Shown here piece after piece: positions 35,912 through 44,813 of a stretch of DNA of 64,000 bases. The position numbers and the translations under genes were made by a program. Positions within the stretch are counted from its first letter, which is position 1. Every line of letters begins with the position of its first letter. Where the stretch lies: the NCBI GenBank assembly GCA_035565615.1, contig DATMSB010000047.1, forward strand, positions 1 through 64,000. Direction: 5' to 3'. Under the pieces are notes generated by a model. The model saw nothing but the letters and a program-made list of their open reading frames with translations. It had not been told where the DNA came from and did not search any database. This DNA is from Vulgatibacter sp035565615 (GTDB taxonomy: Bacteria > Myxococcota > Myxococcia > Myxococcales > Vulgatibacteraceae).

Positions 35912-36025
35912 TCACTCGCAGCCGGGGATCTCGCTGCCGGTGCGAAGGTAGTGGAGGTCGAGTACATAGGGATCCCGTTTGGCGGGGGAGGCGGGAGCCG
36001 CCGTTGGGATGCGGCACGGGCGCAT
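35912..36025 (-). CDS. Possible 37-residue protein after ilvE
   Basis: In the gap between cdaR and ilvE, on the minus strand, ATG 36025 opens a short frame ending with T-G-S-E-I-P-G-C-E. The second half (RDPYVLDLHYLRTGSEIPG) has normal amino acid makeup and GC-ending codons. No ribosome site is clear. It may be translated downstream of ilvE on the same transcript. I report it as a weak call. Confidence 0.3.
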   Translation of the reverse strand: MRPCRIPTAAPASPAKRDPYVLDLHYLRTGSEIPGCE

Positions 36026-36054
36026 GGGCGACCGCCGCGAAGGTGAGAGGCGCG

Positions 36055-37122
36055 TCAGGCGGCACCGACCTCGCGCAGCCACCCGCGGGTGTCGGGGATG
36101 CGGCCGTACTGGATCCCGGTGATGGTGTCGAAGAGGCGCCTGGAGAGCTCGCCGACCTTGCCGTCGCCGACGATCAGCGACTCGCCGCGGTAGCAGAGCT
36201 CGCCGACCGGCGAGATCACGGCAGCGGTGCCGGTTCCGAACACCTCCCGCAACTCGCCTCGGGCGTGGGCCTCGCGCACCTCGTCGATGGAGATGGGCCG
36301 CTCGGACACCGTCACCCCCCACTCGCGCAAGAGCTCGATGGCCGTGGCCCGGGTGACGCCGTCGAGGATGCTGCCGCCCAGGGGCGGCGTCACCACCTCG
36401 TCGCCGATGCGCAGGAGGAGGTTCATGGTGCCTACCTCCTCGAACCAGCGGTGCTCCGCGGCGTCGAGCCAGAGCACCTGGGCGTAGCCCTTCTGCTTCG
36501 CCTCCTCGGCGGCGAGGAGGCTCGCCACGTAGTTGGCCCCCGCCTTGGTGGCGCCGAGGCCGCCCTTGGCCGCGCGGACGTACTTGCCCTCGACCCAGAT
36601 CTTCACCGGATCGAACCCCTCCGCGTAGTAGGCGCCCACCGGCGACAGGATCGTGAAGAAGAGGACCTGCCGCGCCGGGCGCACGCCGAGGAACGGCTCG
36701 GTGGCGACCAGGGTGGGGCGGATGTAGAGGGCGGTGCCCGGGGCGCCGGGCACCCAGTCCTGCTCCACCCGCACCAGCTCGGTGAGGAGCTCGAGCATGC
36801 GCGCCGGCTCCAGCGCGGGGAGGCAGAGGCGCGCCGCCCCCTCGGCCATGCGGGCGCAGTTCTTCTCCGCCCGGAACAGCCGCACCTTTCCGTCCACGCC
36901 ACGGAACGCCTTGATCCCTTCGAAGAGCTCCTGGCCGTAGTGGAGGACCGCCGCAGCCGGGTCGAGCTGGAGGGGGGCGTAGGGGACGATCCGCTCCCCG
37001 TGCCAGCCCTTCCGGGCGTCGTATTCGGCGACGAGCATGTGGTCCGTGAAGTGCTGGCCGAACCCCAGACGCGATTCGTCGGGCCGCGCCTTCGGCGTGG
37101 TGGTCCGCTGAAATGGGATCAT
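36055..37122 (-). CDS. ilvE: Branched-chain amino acid aminotransferase
   Basis: Last step of valine, leucine and isoleucine synthesis and first of their breakdown. The 355-residue fold-type IV PLP enzyme starts at ATG 37122 with GAGGAG about seven bases upstream. Features: the F-E-G-I-K-A-F-R loop, R-P-T-L-V-A-T-E, the PLP Lys in G-G-L-G-A-T-K-A-G-A-N-Y, E-E-V-G-T-M-N, and G-T-G-T-A-A-V-I-S-P-V. The length fits BCAT-II-like enzymes. It sits inverted between cdaR and glmM, splitting the usual cdaA-cdaR-glmM block. Confidence 0.95.
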   Translation of the reverse strand: MIPFQRTTTPKARPDESRLGFGQHFTDHMLVAEYDARKGWHGERIVPYAPLQLDPAAAVLHYGQELFEGIKAFRGVDGKVRLFRAEKNCARMAEGAARLCLPALEPARMLELLTELVRVEQDWVPGAPGTALYIRPTLVATEPFLGVRPARQVLFFTILSPVGAYYAEGFDPVKIWVEGKYVRAAKGGLGATKAGANYVASLLAAEEAKQKGYAQVLWLDAAEHRWFEEVGTMNLLLRIGDEVVTPPLGGSILDGVTRATAIELLREWGVTVSERPISIDEVREAHARGELREVFGTGTAAVISPVGELCYRGESLIVGDGKVGELSRRLFDTITGIQYGRIPDTRGWLREVGAA

Positions 37123-37371
37123 GCTCGTCTCCTCGTCAGGTGGGCATGTTCTTTCCTCGGGCCCGGATGGTCAACCCTGGCTGGCCCGGCCGCCGGGCTC
37201 CCCTGGACGGAGCGTCCATTCGGAGATAGAGCAGGCGTCCGCGATCGGTGCGCGGGGCGCGGCGCTCGCCGTTCGAGCGGGTTCGTTGCGGCGGACGGGC
37301 GCGGGATCCAGCTTCGCATCTCGTCGTCGAAGGCGGGGTGGCGAAGGGCGGAAGCAAGGTAGAGAGGGAAG

Positions 37372-38751
37372 ATGTCGGAGTCGAACGAGGCCAGGAAGAT
37401 CGAGCGCAAGCTCTTCGGGACGGACGGGGTCCGCGGCGTCGCCAACATTCACCCCATGACCGCCGAGATGGCGCTGCAGCTCGGGCGCGCGGTGGCCTAC
37501 TCGCTGCGCAACGGGAACCACCGCCACAAGATCGTGATCGGGAAGGACACCCGGCTCTCCGGCTACATGATCGAGGGCGCGCTCATGTCGGGCATCTGCT
37601 CCATGGGCGTCGACGCGATCCTGGTGGGGCCGATCCCCACGCCCGGCATCTCCTACCTGGTGGAGTCGATGCGCGCCGACGCGGGGGCGGTGATCAGCGC
37701 GTCTCACAACCCGTACCAGGACAACGGCATCAAGTTCTTCGGCCGCGACGGCTTCAAGCTCCCCGACGAGCTGGAGGCCCGGCTCGAGTCGCTGATCTTC
37801 AACGACTCGATCGGCCACCTGCGCCCCATCGCCACCAAGGTGGGCAAGGCCTTCCGGATCGACGACGCCGGCGCCCGCTACGTGGTGCACCTCAAGGCCA
37901 CCTTCCCCCGCGAGCACACCCTCGAGGGGATGACCATCGTCATCGACTGCGGGCACGGCGCCGCCTACAAGGTGGCGCCGATGGTGTTCGAGGAGCTGGG
38001 CGCCAAGGTGATCCGCCTCGGCGTCAACCCGGACGGCAAGAACATCAACCAGGGCGCGGGCGCCCTGCACCCGGCGAGGATGTGCAAGGCGGTGGTGCGG
38101 CACGGCGCCCAGATCGGCATCGCCCTGGACGGCGACGCGGATCGGGTGATCGTCGCCGACGAGAAGGGCGAGGTCATCGACGGCGACGCGATCATGGCGA
38201 TCTGCGGCAGGCACCTGCTCGAGAAGAGGGCCCTCGCCAAGAAGACCGTGGTCGCCACGGTGATGAGCAACATGGGCCTCGACCTCGCCATGACGGAGGC
38301 GGGGGGGAAGGTGATCCGCACCCAGGTCGGCGATCGCTACGTGGTCGAGCGCATGAGGCGGGGCGGCTACAACTTCGGCGGTGAGCAGTCCGGGCACCTG
38401 GTGTTCCTGGACCACGCCACCACCGGCGACGGGGTGGTGGCGGCGCTGTCGCTCCTCGCGGTGATGCTGGAGACGGGCAAGCCGCTCTCGGAGCTGTCGC
38501 GCGTGTTCTCGCCGGTGCCGCAGACCCTCCTCAACGTGCCGGTGAAGCAGCGCCGCGAGCTCGACGAGCTGCCCACCGTGCTGAAGACGATCCGCGGCGT
38601 GGAGCTGAAGCTGGGCAAGGATGGCCGCGTCCTCGTGCGCTTCTCCGGGACGGAGGCCAAGGCGCGGGTGCTCGTCGAGGGGCCCAACGCCCGCAGCAAC
38701 GACGCCTACGCCAAGGAGATTGGCGACGCCCTGGTCCGCGCCCTGCGCTGA
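37372..38751 (+). CDS. glmM: Phosphoglucosamine mutase
   Basis: Turns glucosamine-6-phosphate into the 1-phosphate for peptidoglycan and LPS. The 459 residues match the family. Motifs in order: F-G-T-D-G-V-R-G at the start, the phospho-Ser in I-S-A-S-H-N-P-Y (Ser ~111), the metal-binding D-G-D-A-D-R, G-E-Q-S-G-H, and the phosphate-binding R-F-S-G-T-E at the end. The ribosome site GAGAGGGAAG precedes ATG 37372. It is divergent from ilvE. It normally pairs with cdaA/cdaR, 1.5 kb to the left, which is part of why the gene order here is unusual. Confidence 0.97.
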   Translation: MSESNEARKIERKLFGTDGVRGVANIHPMTAEMALQLGRAVAYSLRNGNHRHKIVIGKDTRLSGYMIEGALMSGICSMGVDAILVGPIPTPGISYLVESMRADAGAVISASHNPYQDNGIKFFGRDGFKLPDELEARLESLIFNDSIGHLRPIATKVGKAFRIDDAGARYVVHLKATFPREHTLEGMTIVIDCGHGAAYKVAPMVFEELGAKVIRLGVNPDGKNINQGAGALHPARMCKAVVRHGAQIGIALDGDADRVIVADEKGEVIDGDAIMAICGRHLLEKRALAKKTVVATVMSNMGLDLAMTEAGGKVIRTQVGDRYVVERMRRGGYNFGGEQSGHLVFLDHATTGDGVVAALSLLAVMLETGKPLSELSRVFSPVPQTLLNVPVKQRRELDELPTVLKTIRGVELKLGKDGRVLVRFSGTEAKARVLVEGPNARSNDAYAKEIGDALVRALR

Positions 38752-38967
38752 TCCGGGGACCCGCGTCGGCACCCGGCCCCGGGGGAGGGGCGCCGGCGGG
38801 AGGCGGACCGGCTGCGCGCGCCGGAGGAGGTGGGCCCCCGCCGAGGGCGGAGAGCCGCGACCCCCGGCCGCCGCGCCGTGATCGCGGCACCTGCGGCGAG
38901 GCCCGCGGCCCCCGGCGGACGGCCGTGAAAGCAGGCCGGCGCTCGGGCCACGAGCGGCCCGAAGGGT

Positions 38968-38997
38968 TTGCCGATTCGGGCGCCGGGACCGTATAAA
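38968..38997 (+). promoter_or_regulatory. Candidate sigma-70-type promoter for the alpha/beta hydrolase
   Basis: TTGCCG (38968-38973), 18-base spacer, TATAAA (38992-38997), about 35 bases before the hydrolase start. TATAAA is a striking AT element in this GC-rich DNA. Confidence 0.5.
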
Positions 38998-39029
38998 CTA
39001 GGGGAGATGGCAGAGAGGGAGCGCCAACC

Positions 39030-40097
39030 GTGATGCCCGAGCACGACGTCGACGTCGCTCGCGAGGATGGATTCACCTCCGTCGGCGGCGTCCGGATCCA
39101 CTACGAGGCGTACGGCGCCGGGGATCCCGTGGTGCTGATCCACGGCCTGGGCGCCTCCGGGGCGGCCTGGCGCCGGCTCGCCCCCTACCTCGCGGAGGCG
39201 GGCTATCGGGCCCTCGCCATCGACCTGAAGGGCTGCGGCCTCTCCGCCCGGCCGCCGGGGGACTACTCGCGCGGCGCCCTCGCGGCCCTGGTCTTCGGCT
39301 TCATGGACAACCTCGGGGTGCGCCGCGCCCGCGCGGTGGTCGGCCACTCCATGGGCGGGGCGATCGCCCTCGATATGGCGGTGAGCCGCCCGGAGCGGAT
39401 CGATCTGGTCGCGGTGGTGGACGGCCAGGGCGTGATCTCGCCCCCCTGGCTGCTGCAGGCCGCGGCGCCGGTGTCCCCGCTGGTGGGCACGCTGGCGTCC
39501 CGGGTGACGGCGATCAGCCCCGCCTCCTCGCGCCGCTTCTTCGCGCGCATGTACCTGCGCCGGATCTTCGCCAACCCCGAGGCGGTCACCGAAGAGCTGG
39601 TGGAGACCTACGCCGCCACCGCCGACGCGGGCTACCAGCGGGCGATGTTCGCGATGATCCAGTACCTGGGCGACACGGAGGATCTGGCGCGGGCCGTGCG
39701 CACGCTGAAGCAGCCGGCGGCGCTCCTGTGGGGCCGACGCGATCCCGTATGCCCGGTATCCCTGGGCGAGGAGCTCTACCGCTCGCTCCCCGACGCCGAG
39801 TTCCACGTGATCGAGGACTGCGGCCACTGCGCCCCGGAGGAGCGGCCCGCCGAGCTGGCGGCCCACCTCGTGGACTTCTTCGCGAGGCGCGGGCCCCGGG
39901 TGACCTCCCGGGGCGGCCCCGCCTTCCGCACCCGCGGGAACGGCCACCACCCCTCCGAGAACGGAGGCGGCCACCAGGCCCTCGAGCATCCGCTCGCCGA
40001 GAGCTGGCCCGGGGCGGTCGTGGGACTCCCCGGCGCGTCGGCGAAGCGGCGAAAGGGCCGCCGGCGCCGCGGCCCGGGCGGCGAGAACCTCCATTGA
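39030..40097 (+). CDS. Alpha/beta hydrolase
   Basis: A 355-residue protein from GTG 39030 (ATG 39033 is the next codon), after GAGGGAGCG. The fold is clear: the oxyanion-region H-G-L-G-A-S-G at residues ~37-43, the nucleophile elbow G-H-S-M-G-G (Ser ~110), the acid in G-R-R-D-P-V-C-P and the His in D-C-G-H-C-A-P-E. The core ends near residue 290. The remaining ~65 residues are Gly/Arg/His-rich and look disordered. The substrate is unknown; it lies between glmM and pdxJ, where the order glmM-acpS-pdxJ might be expected in other groups. Confidence 0.87.
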   Translation: MMPEHDVDVAREDGFTSVGGVRIHYEAYGAGDPVVLIHGLGASGAAWRRLAPYLAEAGYRALAIDLKGCGLSARPPGDYSRGALAALVFGFMDNLGVRRARAVVGHSMGGAIALDMAVSRPERIDLVAVVDGQGVISPPWLLQAAAPVSPLVGTLASRVTAISPASSRRFFARMYLRRIFANPEAVTEELVETYAATADAGYQRAMFAMIQYLGDTEDLARAVRTLKQPAALLWGRRDPVCPVSLGEELYRSLPDAEFHVIEDCGHCAPEERPAELAAHLVDFFARRGPRVTSRGGPAFRTRGNGHHPSENGGGHQALEHPLAESWPGAVVGLPGASAKRRKGRRRRGPGGENLH

Positions 40098-40186
40098 GAG
40101 CCCGGCGCGGCCCGGCGGCCGCGTGAGGCACGTTCCCCCAACGAGCGCCCTCGCCGATGGAGGCGGGCGCAAGAGAGAAACAAGAG

Positions 40187-40924
40187 ATGCCGCTTTCGAC
40201 CTGCCGTCTCGGCGTGAACGTCGACCACGTGGCGACCGTCCGCCAGGCGCGCCTCGCGCCCCATCCGGATCCGATCCTCGCCGCCGCCCTCGCCGAGCAG
40301 GGGGGCGCCGATCAGATCACCGTCCACCTCCGCGAGGATCGGCGGCACATCCAGGATCGCGACCTGCGCCTGCTCAAGGAGACGTGCCGGTCGGTCCTCA
40401 ACCTGGAGATGGCGGCGACCGACGAGATGCTCGCCATCGCCCTCGAGGTCCGGCCCCACACCGTGACCCTGGTGCCGGAGCGGCGGGAGGAGCTGACCAC
40501 CGAGGGCGGCCTCGACGTCGCGGCGGGGAAGGATCGCCTCCGGCCCTTCATCCGCCGGCTGCACGAGGCCGGGCTCGTGGTCTCGCTCTTCGTCGATCCG
40601 GACGCCGCGCAGGTGGAGGCAGCCCGCGAGGCGGGCGCGGAGCGCATCGAGATCCACACCGGCGCCTATTGCAAGGCGGAAGGCGACGCCTCTCGGGCCG
40701 CGGAGCTGCGGCGGGTGCAGGAGAGCGCGGCGCGCGCCAGCGGCCTGGGCCTCGGGGTCGCCGCCGGGCACGGCCTCGACTACTTCAACGTGGACGCCAT
40801 CGCGTCCATCCCCGCGATCGAGGAGCTGAACATCGGGCACTCGATCGTCGCCCGAGCCGTGATGGTGGGAATGGAGCGCGCCGTCCGCGACATGGTGGAG
40901 CGCATCGCCCGGAACCGCAGATGA
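40187..40924 (+). CDS. pdxJ: Pyridoxine 5'-phosphate synthase
   Basis: Condenses 1-deoxyxylulose 5-phosphate with 3-amino-2-oxopropyl phosphate to pyridoxine 5'-phosphate. The start ATG 40187 (MPLSTCRLGVNVDHVATVR) gives 245 residues, the usual size. Motifs: N-V-D-H-V-A-T-V-R, the H-L-R-E-D-R-R-H-I loop, N-L-E-M-A, V-S-L-F-V-D-P and the late G-H-G-L-D-Y-x-N and N-I-G-H-S-I-V. Its stop overlaps the nnr start (ATGA). The product, PLP precursor, feeds PLP enzymes here such as KamDE and IlvE, though that is general metabolism rather than linkage. Confidence 0.97.
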   Translation: MPLSTCRLGVNVDHVATVRQARLAPHPDPILAAALAEQGGADQITVHLREDRRHIQDRDLRLLKETCRSVLNLEMAATDEMLAIALEVRPHTVTLVPERREELTTEGGLDVAAGKDRLRPFIRRLHEAGLVVSLFVDPDAAQVEAAREAGAERIEIHTGAYCKAEGDASRAAELRRVQESAARASGLGLGVAAGHGLDYFNVDAIASIPAIEELNIGHSIVARAVMVGMERAVRDMVERIARNRR

Positions 40925-42453
40925 GGATCCTCACCGCCGCCGAGACCCGCGCCGTCGATCGTGAGGCGATCGAGTGGTTCGGCGTGCCGGGGCTGCTCCT
41001 CATGGAGCACGCGGCCAGGGCGGTGGCGAGGGCGGCGCTCGAGGGCCTGGGCCCCGCGGGCCGGGTCTTCGTGATCACCGGCGGCGGGAACAACGGCGGC
41101 GACGGCTGGGCCGCCGCCCGGCTGCTCCTCGCCGGCGGCGTCGCCACCCGGGTGCTCGCCGTGAAGGAGCCGGCAGGGCTTTCGGGCGATGCGGCGACGA
41201 ACGCGGCGCTCTACGCGAAGTTCGGGGGCGAGGCGGCGTCGTTCTCCTCGGACGCCCTCGGCGGGGCGGGCAGGGGCGACGTGGTCGTGGACGCGCTCCT
41301 CGGCACCGGGCTGTCGCGGCCGCCGGAGGGCACGTTCCGGGAGGCGATCGCGGCGATGAACGACGCGCGCGAACGCGGCGCGTTCCTGGTCGCCGTGGAT
41401 ATGCCCAGCGGCCTCCCCGCCGACGGAGGCGATCCCCCGGGCGCGGTGGTCCGCGCCGACCGCACCCCGACCTTCGGGGCGCTGAAGGTCGGCCTCGCGA
41501 TCCCGCCGGGGCGCGAGCTCGCCGGCGCGGTCGAGGTGGTGCCGATCTCCTGGCCGCCGGCGCTCCTCGATGGCCTCTCGCCCGCGCTGGACCTCCTCGA
41601 GGAGGGGCAGATCCGCGCGCGCCTCCCCCGGCGTGAGAGCCGATCGCACAAGGGATCCTACGGCCACTGCCTGGTGGTGGCCGGATCGCCGGGGAAGAGC
41701 GGCGCCGCCGCCCTCGCGGCCCGGGGCGCCCTGGTGGGAGGCGCGGGCCTCGTCACGGTGGCCACCCGCTCCGAGGTGGCGGCGCAGGTGCTCGGCCACG
41801 CCATGGAGCTGATGGCCGCGCCGCTGGCGGGGGAGGGCGCGCTGGGAGACGGCGACGTGCCGGCGCTCCTCGCCGCCTGCGAGGGGAAGGACGCCGTGCT
41901 GGTGGGGCCGGGGATCCCGAGGGGGCCTAGGACCCGCGACGCGATCGGGAGGCTCCTCGCGGAGGTTCGGGCGCCGTTCGTGCTGGACGCCGACGCGCTG
42001 AACGCGCTCGCGGGCGATCCATCCCCCCTGGATCGCGCGGCAGGCGAGGTGGTGCTCACCCCGCACCCGGGCGAGATGGCGCGGCTCCTCGGCGCGACGG
42101 TCGCCGAGGTCCAGGCCGATCGGATCGGCGCCGCCAGGCGGCTCGCGGCGGCGCACGGCTGCGTGGTGGTCCTCAAGGGCGCCGGCACCGTGGTGGCGGA
42201 GCCGGGGGGCGACGCGGCGATCTGCCCCACGGGCAACGCGGGATTGGCCACGGCGGGGACGGGCGACGTCCTCGCGGGCCTCCTCGCGGCGCTTCTCGCC
42301 CAGGGGATGCGCGCGCCGGACGCGGCGCGGGCGGCGGCGTACGTGCACGGCGAGGCGGGAAACCGGATGATCTTGCGCACCGGGATGGCGGGCCTGGTCG
42401 CCTCCGACCTGCTCGAGGGGATCCGGGAGGTGTGGCGCGCATGGAGCCGGTAG
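40921..42453 (+). CDS. nnrDE: Bifunctional NAD(P)H-hydrate epimerase/dehydratase
   Basis: Repairs hydrated NAD(P)H. The 510-residue fusion has the epimerase (NnrE/YjeF-N) first: I-T-G-G-G-N-N-G-G-D-G at ~58-68 and V-D-A-L-L-G-T-G-L. The ADP-dependent dehydratase (NnrD, ribokinase-like) starts near residue 235 with K-G-S-Y-G-H, then H-P-G-E-M-A-R, K-G-A-G-T-V-V and G-N-A-G-L-A-T-A-G-T-G-D-V-L at the C-terminal half. ATG 40921 overlaps pdxJ. The stop overlaps the start of tsaE. The pdxJ-nnr-tsaE run is a common deltaproteobacterial order. Confidence 0.96.
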   Translation: MRILTAAETRAVDREAIEWFGVPGLLLMEHAARAVARAALEGLGPAGRVFVITGGGNNGGDGWAAARLLLAGGVATRVLAVKEPAGLSGDAATNAALYAKFGGEAASFSSDALGGAGRGDVVVDALLGTGLSRPPEGTFREAIAAMNDARERGAFLVAVDMPSGLPADGGDPPGAVVRADRTPTFGALKVGLAIPPGRELAGAVEVVPISWPPALLDGLSPALDLLEEGQIRARLPRRESRSHKGSYGHCLVVAGSPGKSGAAALAARGALVGGAGLVTVATRSEVAAQVLGHAMELMAAPLAGEGALGDGDVPALLAACEGKDAVLVGPGIPRGPRTRDAIGRLLAEVRAPFVLDADALNALAGDPSPLDRAAGEVVLTPHPGEMARLLGATVAEVQADRIGAARRLAAAHGCVVVLKGAGTVVAEPGGDAAICPTGNAGLATAGTGDVLAGLLAALLAQGMRAPDAARAAAYVHGEAGNRMILRTGMAGLVASDLLEGIREVWRAWSR

Positions 42454-42926
42454 CGAGCGTCACCTTGCGCCTCTCCCGGCCTGCCGAGACCCGCGCGATG
42501 GGGGAGCGGCTCGCCGCGGCCCTGCGGCCGGGCGACTTCATCGGCCTCGCCGGCGCGCTGGGGGCGGGCAAGACCCTCCTGTCCCGCGCGATCTGCGAGG
42601 CCCTCGGCGTCCCCTCCGGCGAGATCGCGTCGCCCACCTTCGCCATCGTCCACCCGTACCGCGGCGGGAGGCTCCCGGTGCAGCACGCGGATCTCTACCG
42701 GGTCTCGGACTTCGACGAGCTCTACGCCACCGGCTTCCTCGACCTCGTGGACGGGAACGCCGTCGCCATCGTCGAGTGGATCGATCGGGTGCCGGAGGCC
42801 GCGCCCCCGGAATGGCTGCGGATCGAGCTGCGCCACGACGAGGAGCCGCGCAGCCGCACGGCGCTGGTGCAGGGCTTCGGGGCGCGGGGCGAGGCGCTCG
42901 TCGCCGCGCTCGCCGCGGGCGCCTAG
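42441..42926 (+). CDS. tsaE: tRNA threonylcarbamoyladenosine ATPase TsaE
   Basis: P-loop ATPase needed for t6A37 on ANN-decoding tRNAs. I take ATG 42441, ten bases after GGGAGG and inside the end of nnr (GTG 42432 is the other choice). The 161 residues have Walker A G-A-L-G-A-G-K-T, the T-F-A/S-I-V stretch after P-S-G-E-I-A-S-P, H-A-D-L-Y-R, and V-E-W-I-D-R near the Walker B equivalent. Partner genes tsaB/C/D are not in the window. Confidence 0.94.
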   Translation: MEPVASVTLRLSRPAETRAMGERLAAALRPGDFIGLAGALGAGKTLLSRAICEALGVPSGEIASPTFAIVHPYRGGRLPVQHADLYRVSDFDELYATGFLDLVDGNAVAIVEWIDRVPEAAPPEWLRIELRHDEEPRSRTALVQGFGARGEALVAALAAGA

Positions 42927-43139
42927 AGGAGACCCTCCCTCCTCCGGCGTGAGCTGACGCGGCAGGTTGGCGCTCTTCCCCCCGAGCGGCGCGCCCGAGG
43001 CGGCCCGGCGCGTGGCCGGCGAGCCGCGATGGCGCATGCGCCCGGTGCAGCGCGCGGCGGAGGAGGGACACGAAGGCGTCGACGTCGCGAGGGCGCTGCA
43101 CTATCCTCGCCGTCCCTCTCGACCCAAGGAGCAGCGAAG

Positions 43140-44795
43140 ATGGACCGCGTCATCCGGGCCCCCAGGGGCTCCCGGCTCACCTGCAAGGGCTGGGTCCAGG
43201 AGGCCGCGCTGCGGATGCTCATGAACAACCTCGATCCCGAGGTCGCGGAGCGGCCGCAGGATCTCGTCGTCTACGGCGGCACGGGCAAGGCCGCCCGGGA
43301 CTGGCCGTCCTTCGATCGGATCGTCGCCACGCTGCGGGAGCTCTCCGACGACGAGACCCTGCTGGTGCAGAGCGGCAAGCCCGTGGGCGTCCTGCGCACC
43401 CACCCCGACGCGCCCCGCGTGCTCATCGCCAACTCCAACCTCGTCGGCAAGTGGGCCGACTGGGAGCACTTCTGGGAGCTCGAGCAGAGGGGCCTGATGA
43501 TGTACGGCCAGATGACGGCCGGCTCCTGGATCTACATCGGCACCCAGGGGATCGTGCAGGGCACCTACGAGACCTTCGTGGCGGCGGGCCGCGCGCACTT
43601 CGGCACCGAGGATCTCGCCGGCCGCTCCATCCTCTCCGGCGGCCTCGGCGGAATGGGCGGCGCGCAGCCGCTCGCCGCGGCGATGGCGGGGGCCGCCTTC
43701 CTCGGCGTGGAGATCGATCCGGAGCGAGTGAAGCGCCGCCTCGAGACCCGCTACCTCGACGTCCTGGCCAAGGACCTCGACGAGGCGATCCGCCTGGTGG
43801 AGGAGGCGAAGCGCGAGGGGCGCGGCCTCTCGGTCGCGGTCATAGGCAACGCCGCCGAGGTCTTCCCGGAGCTGGTGCGCCGCGGGGTGCACTTCGACCT
43901 GGTCACCGATCAGACCTCCGCCCACGATCCGCTGAACGGCTACGCGCCCGCCGACATCACGCCGCAGGACCTGGCCGCCCTGCGCGAGCGCGATCCCCAG
44001 GCGGTGATCCGCCGTGCCAAGCAGTCGATGGCCGCCCAGGTGGAGGCGATGCTCGCCATGAAGCGCGCGGGCAGCCACGTGTTCGACTATGGCAACAACC
44101 TGCGCCAGGGCGCGAAGGACGCCGGCGTGGAGGACGCCTTCGACTACCCGGGCTTCGTGCCCGCCTACATCCGCCCGCTCTTCTGCGAGGGGATGGGGCC
44201 GTTCCGCTGGGTGGCCCTCTCCGGCGACCCCGCCGACATCCACAAGACCGACGAGGTGGTGGCGAAGCTCTTCCCGGAGAAGGCCGCGCTGCAGCGGTGG
44301 CTGATGCTGGCCCGGGAGCGCATCGAGTTCCAGGGCCTGCCCGCGCGGATCTGCTGGCTCGGCTATGGCGAGCGCGAGAAGGCGGGCCTCGCCTTCAACG
44401 AGCTCGTCCGCACCGGTGAGGTGAAGGCGCCGATCGTCATCGGCCGCGACCACCTCGACTGCGGCAGCGTCGCCTCGCCCAACCGGGAGACCGAAGCGAT
44501 GAAGGACGGCACCGACGCGGTGGCGGACTGGCCCATCCTCAACGCGCTGGTCAACGCCGTGAACGGCGCGTCGTGGGTGAGCTTCCACCATGGCGGCGGG
44601 GTGGGCATCGGCTACTCCCTCCACGCCGGCCAGGTGATCGTCGCCGACGGCACCGAGGCAGCCGAAAGGCGCCTGTCCCGGGTGCTCGCGAGCGACCCGG
44701 CCATGGGCGTGCTCCGCCACGCGGACGCGGGCTACGAAGAGGCGATCGACGTCGCCAGGGAGCGGGGGGTCTCGATCCCCGGCATCACCCGCTGA
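43140..44795 (+). CDS. hutU: Urocanate hydratase
   Basis: Adds water to urocanate to give imidazolonepropionate, step two of histidine breakdown, with NAD as catalytic cofactor. The start ATG 43140 follows AAGGAG at eight bases; the frame runs back to 43029 without family residues. The 551 residues match. Key stretches: W-Q-E-A-A-L-R-M-L-M-N-N-L-D-P, N-S-N-L-V, Q-M-T-A-G-S-W-I-Y-I-G-T-Q-G, G-G-L-G-G-M-G-G-A-Q (NAD-binding), F-D-Y-G-N-N-L-R, and H-H-G-G-G-V-G-I-G-Y at the end. hutI follows on the same strand after an inverted gene; hutH is not seen. Confidence 0.96.
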   Translation: MDRVIRAPRGSRLTCKGWVQEAALRMLMNNLDPEVAERPQDLVVYGGTGKAARDWPSFDRIVATLRELSDDETLLVQSGKPVGVLRTHPDAPRVLIANSNLVGKWADWEHFWELEQRGLMMYGQMTAGSWIYIGTQGIVQGTYETFVAAGRAHFGTEDLAGRSILSGGLGGMGGAQPLAAAMAGAAFLGVEIDPERVKRRLETRYLDVLAKDLDEAIRLVEEAKREGRGLSVAVIGNAAEVFPELVRRGVHFDLVTDQTSAHDPLNGYAPADITPQDLAALRERDPQAVIRRAKQSMAAQVEAMLAMKRAGSHVFDYGNNLRQGAKDAGVEDAFDYPGFVPAYIRPLFCEGMGPFRWVALSGDPADIHKTDEVVAKLFPEKAALQRWLMLARERIEFQGLPARICWLGYGEREKAGLAFNELVRTGEVKAPIVIGRDHLDCGSVASPNRETEAMKDGTDAVADWPILNALVNAVNGASWVSFHHGGGVGIGYSLHAGQVIVADGTEAAERRLSRVLASDPAMGVLRHADAGYEEAIDVARERGVSIPGITR

Positions 44796-44813
44796 GGCCG
44801 CGGCCGGAGGCGC

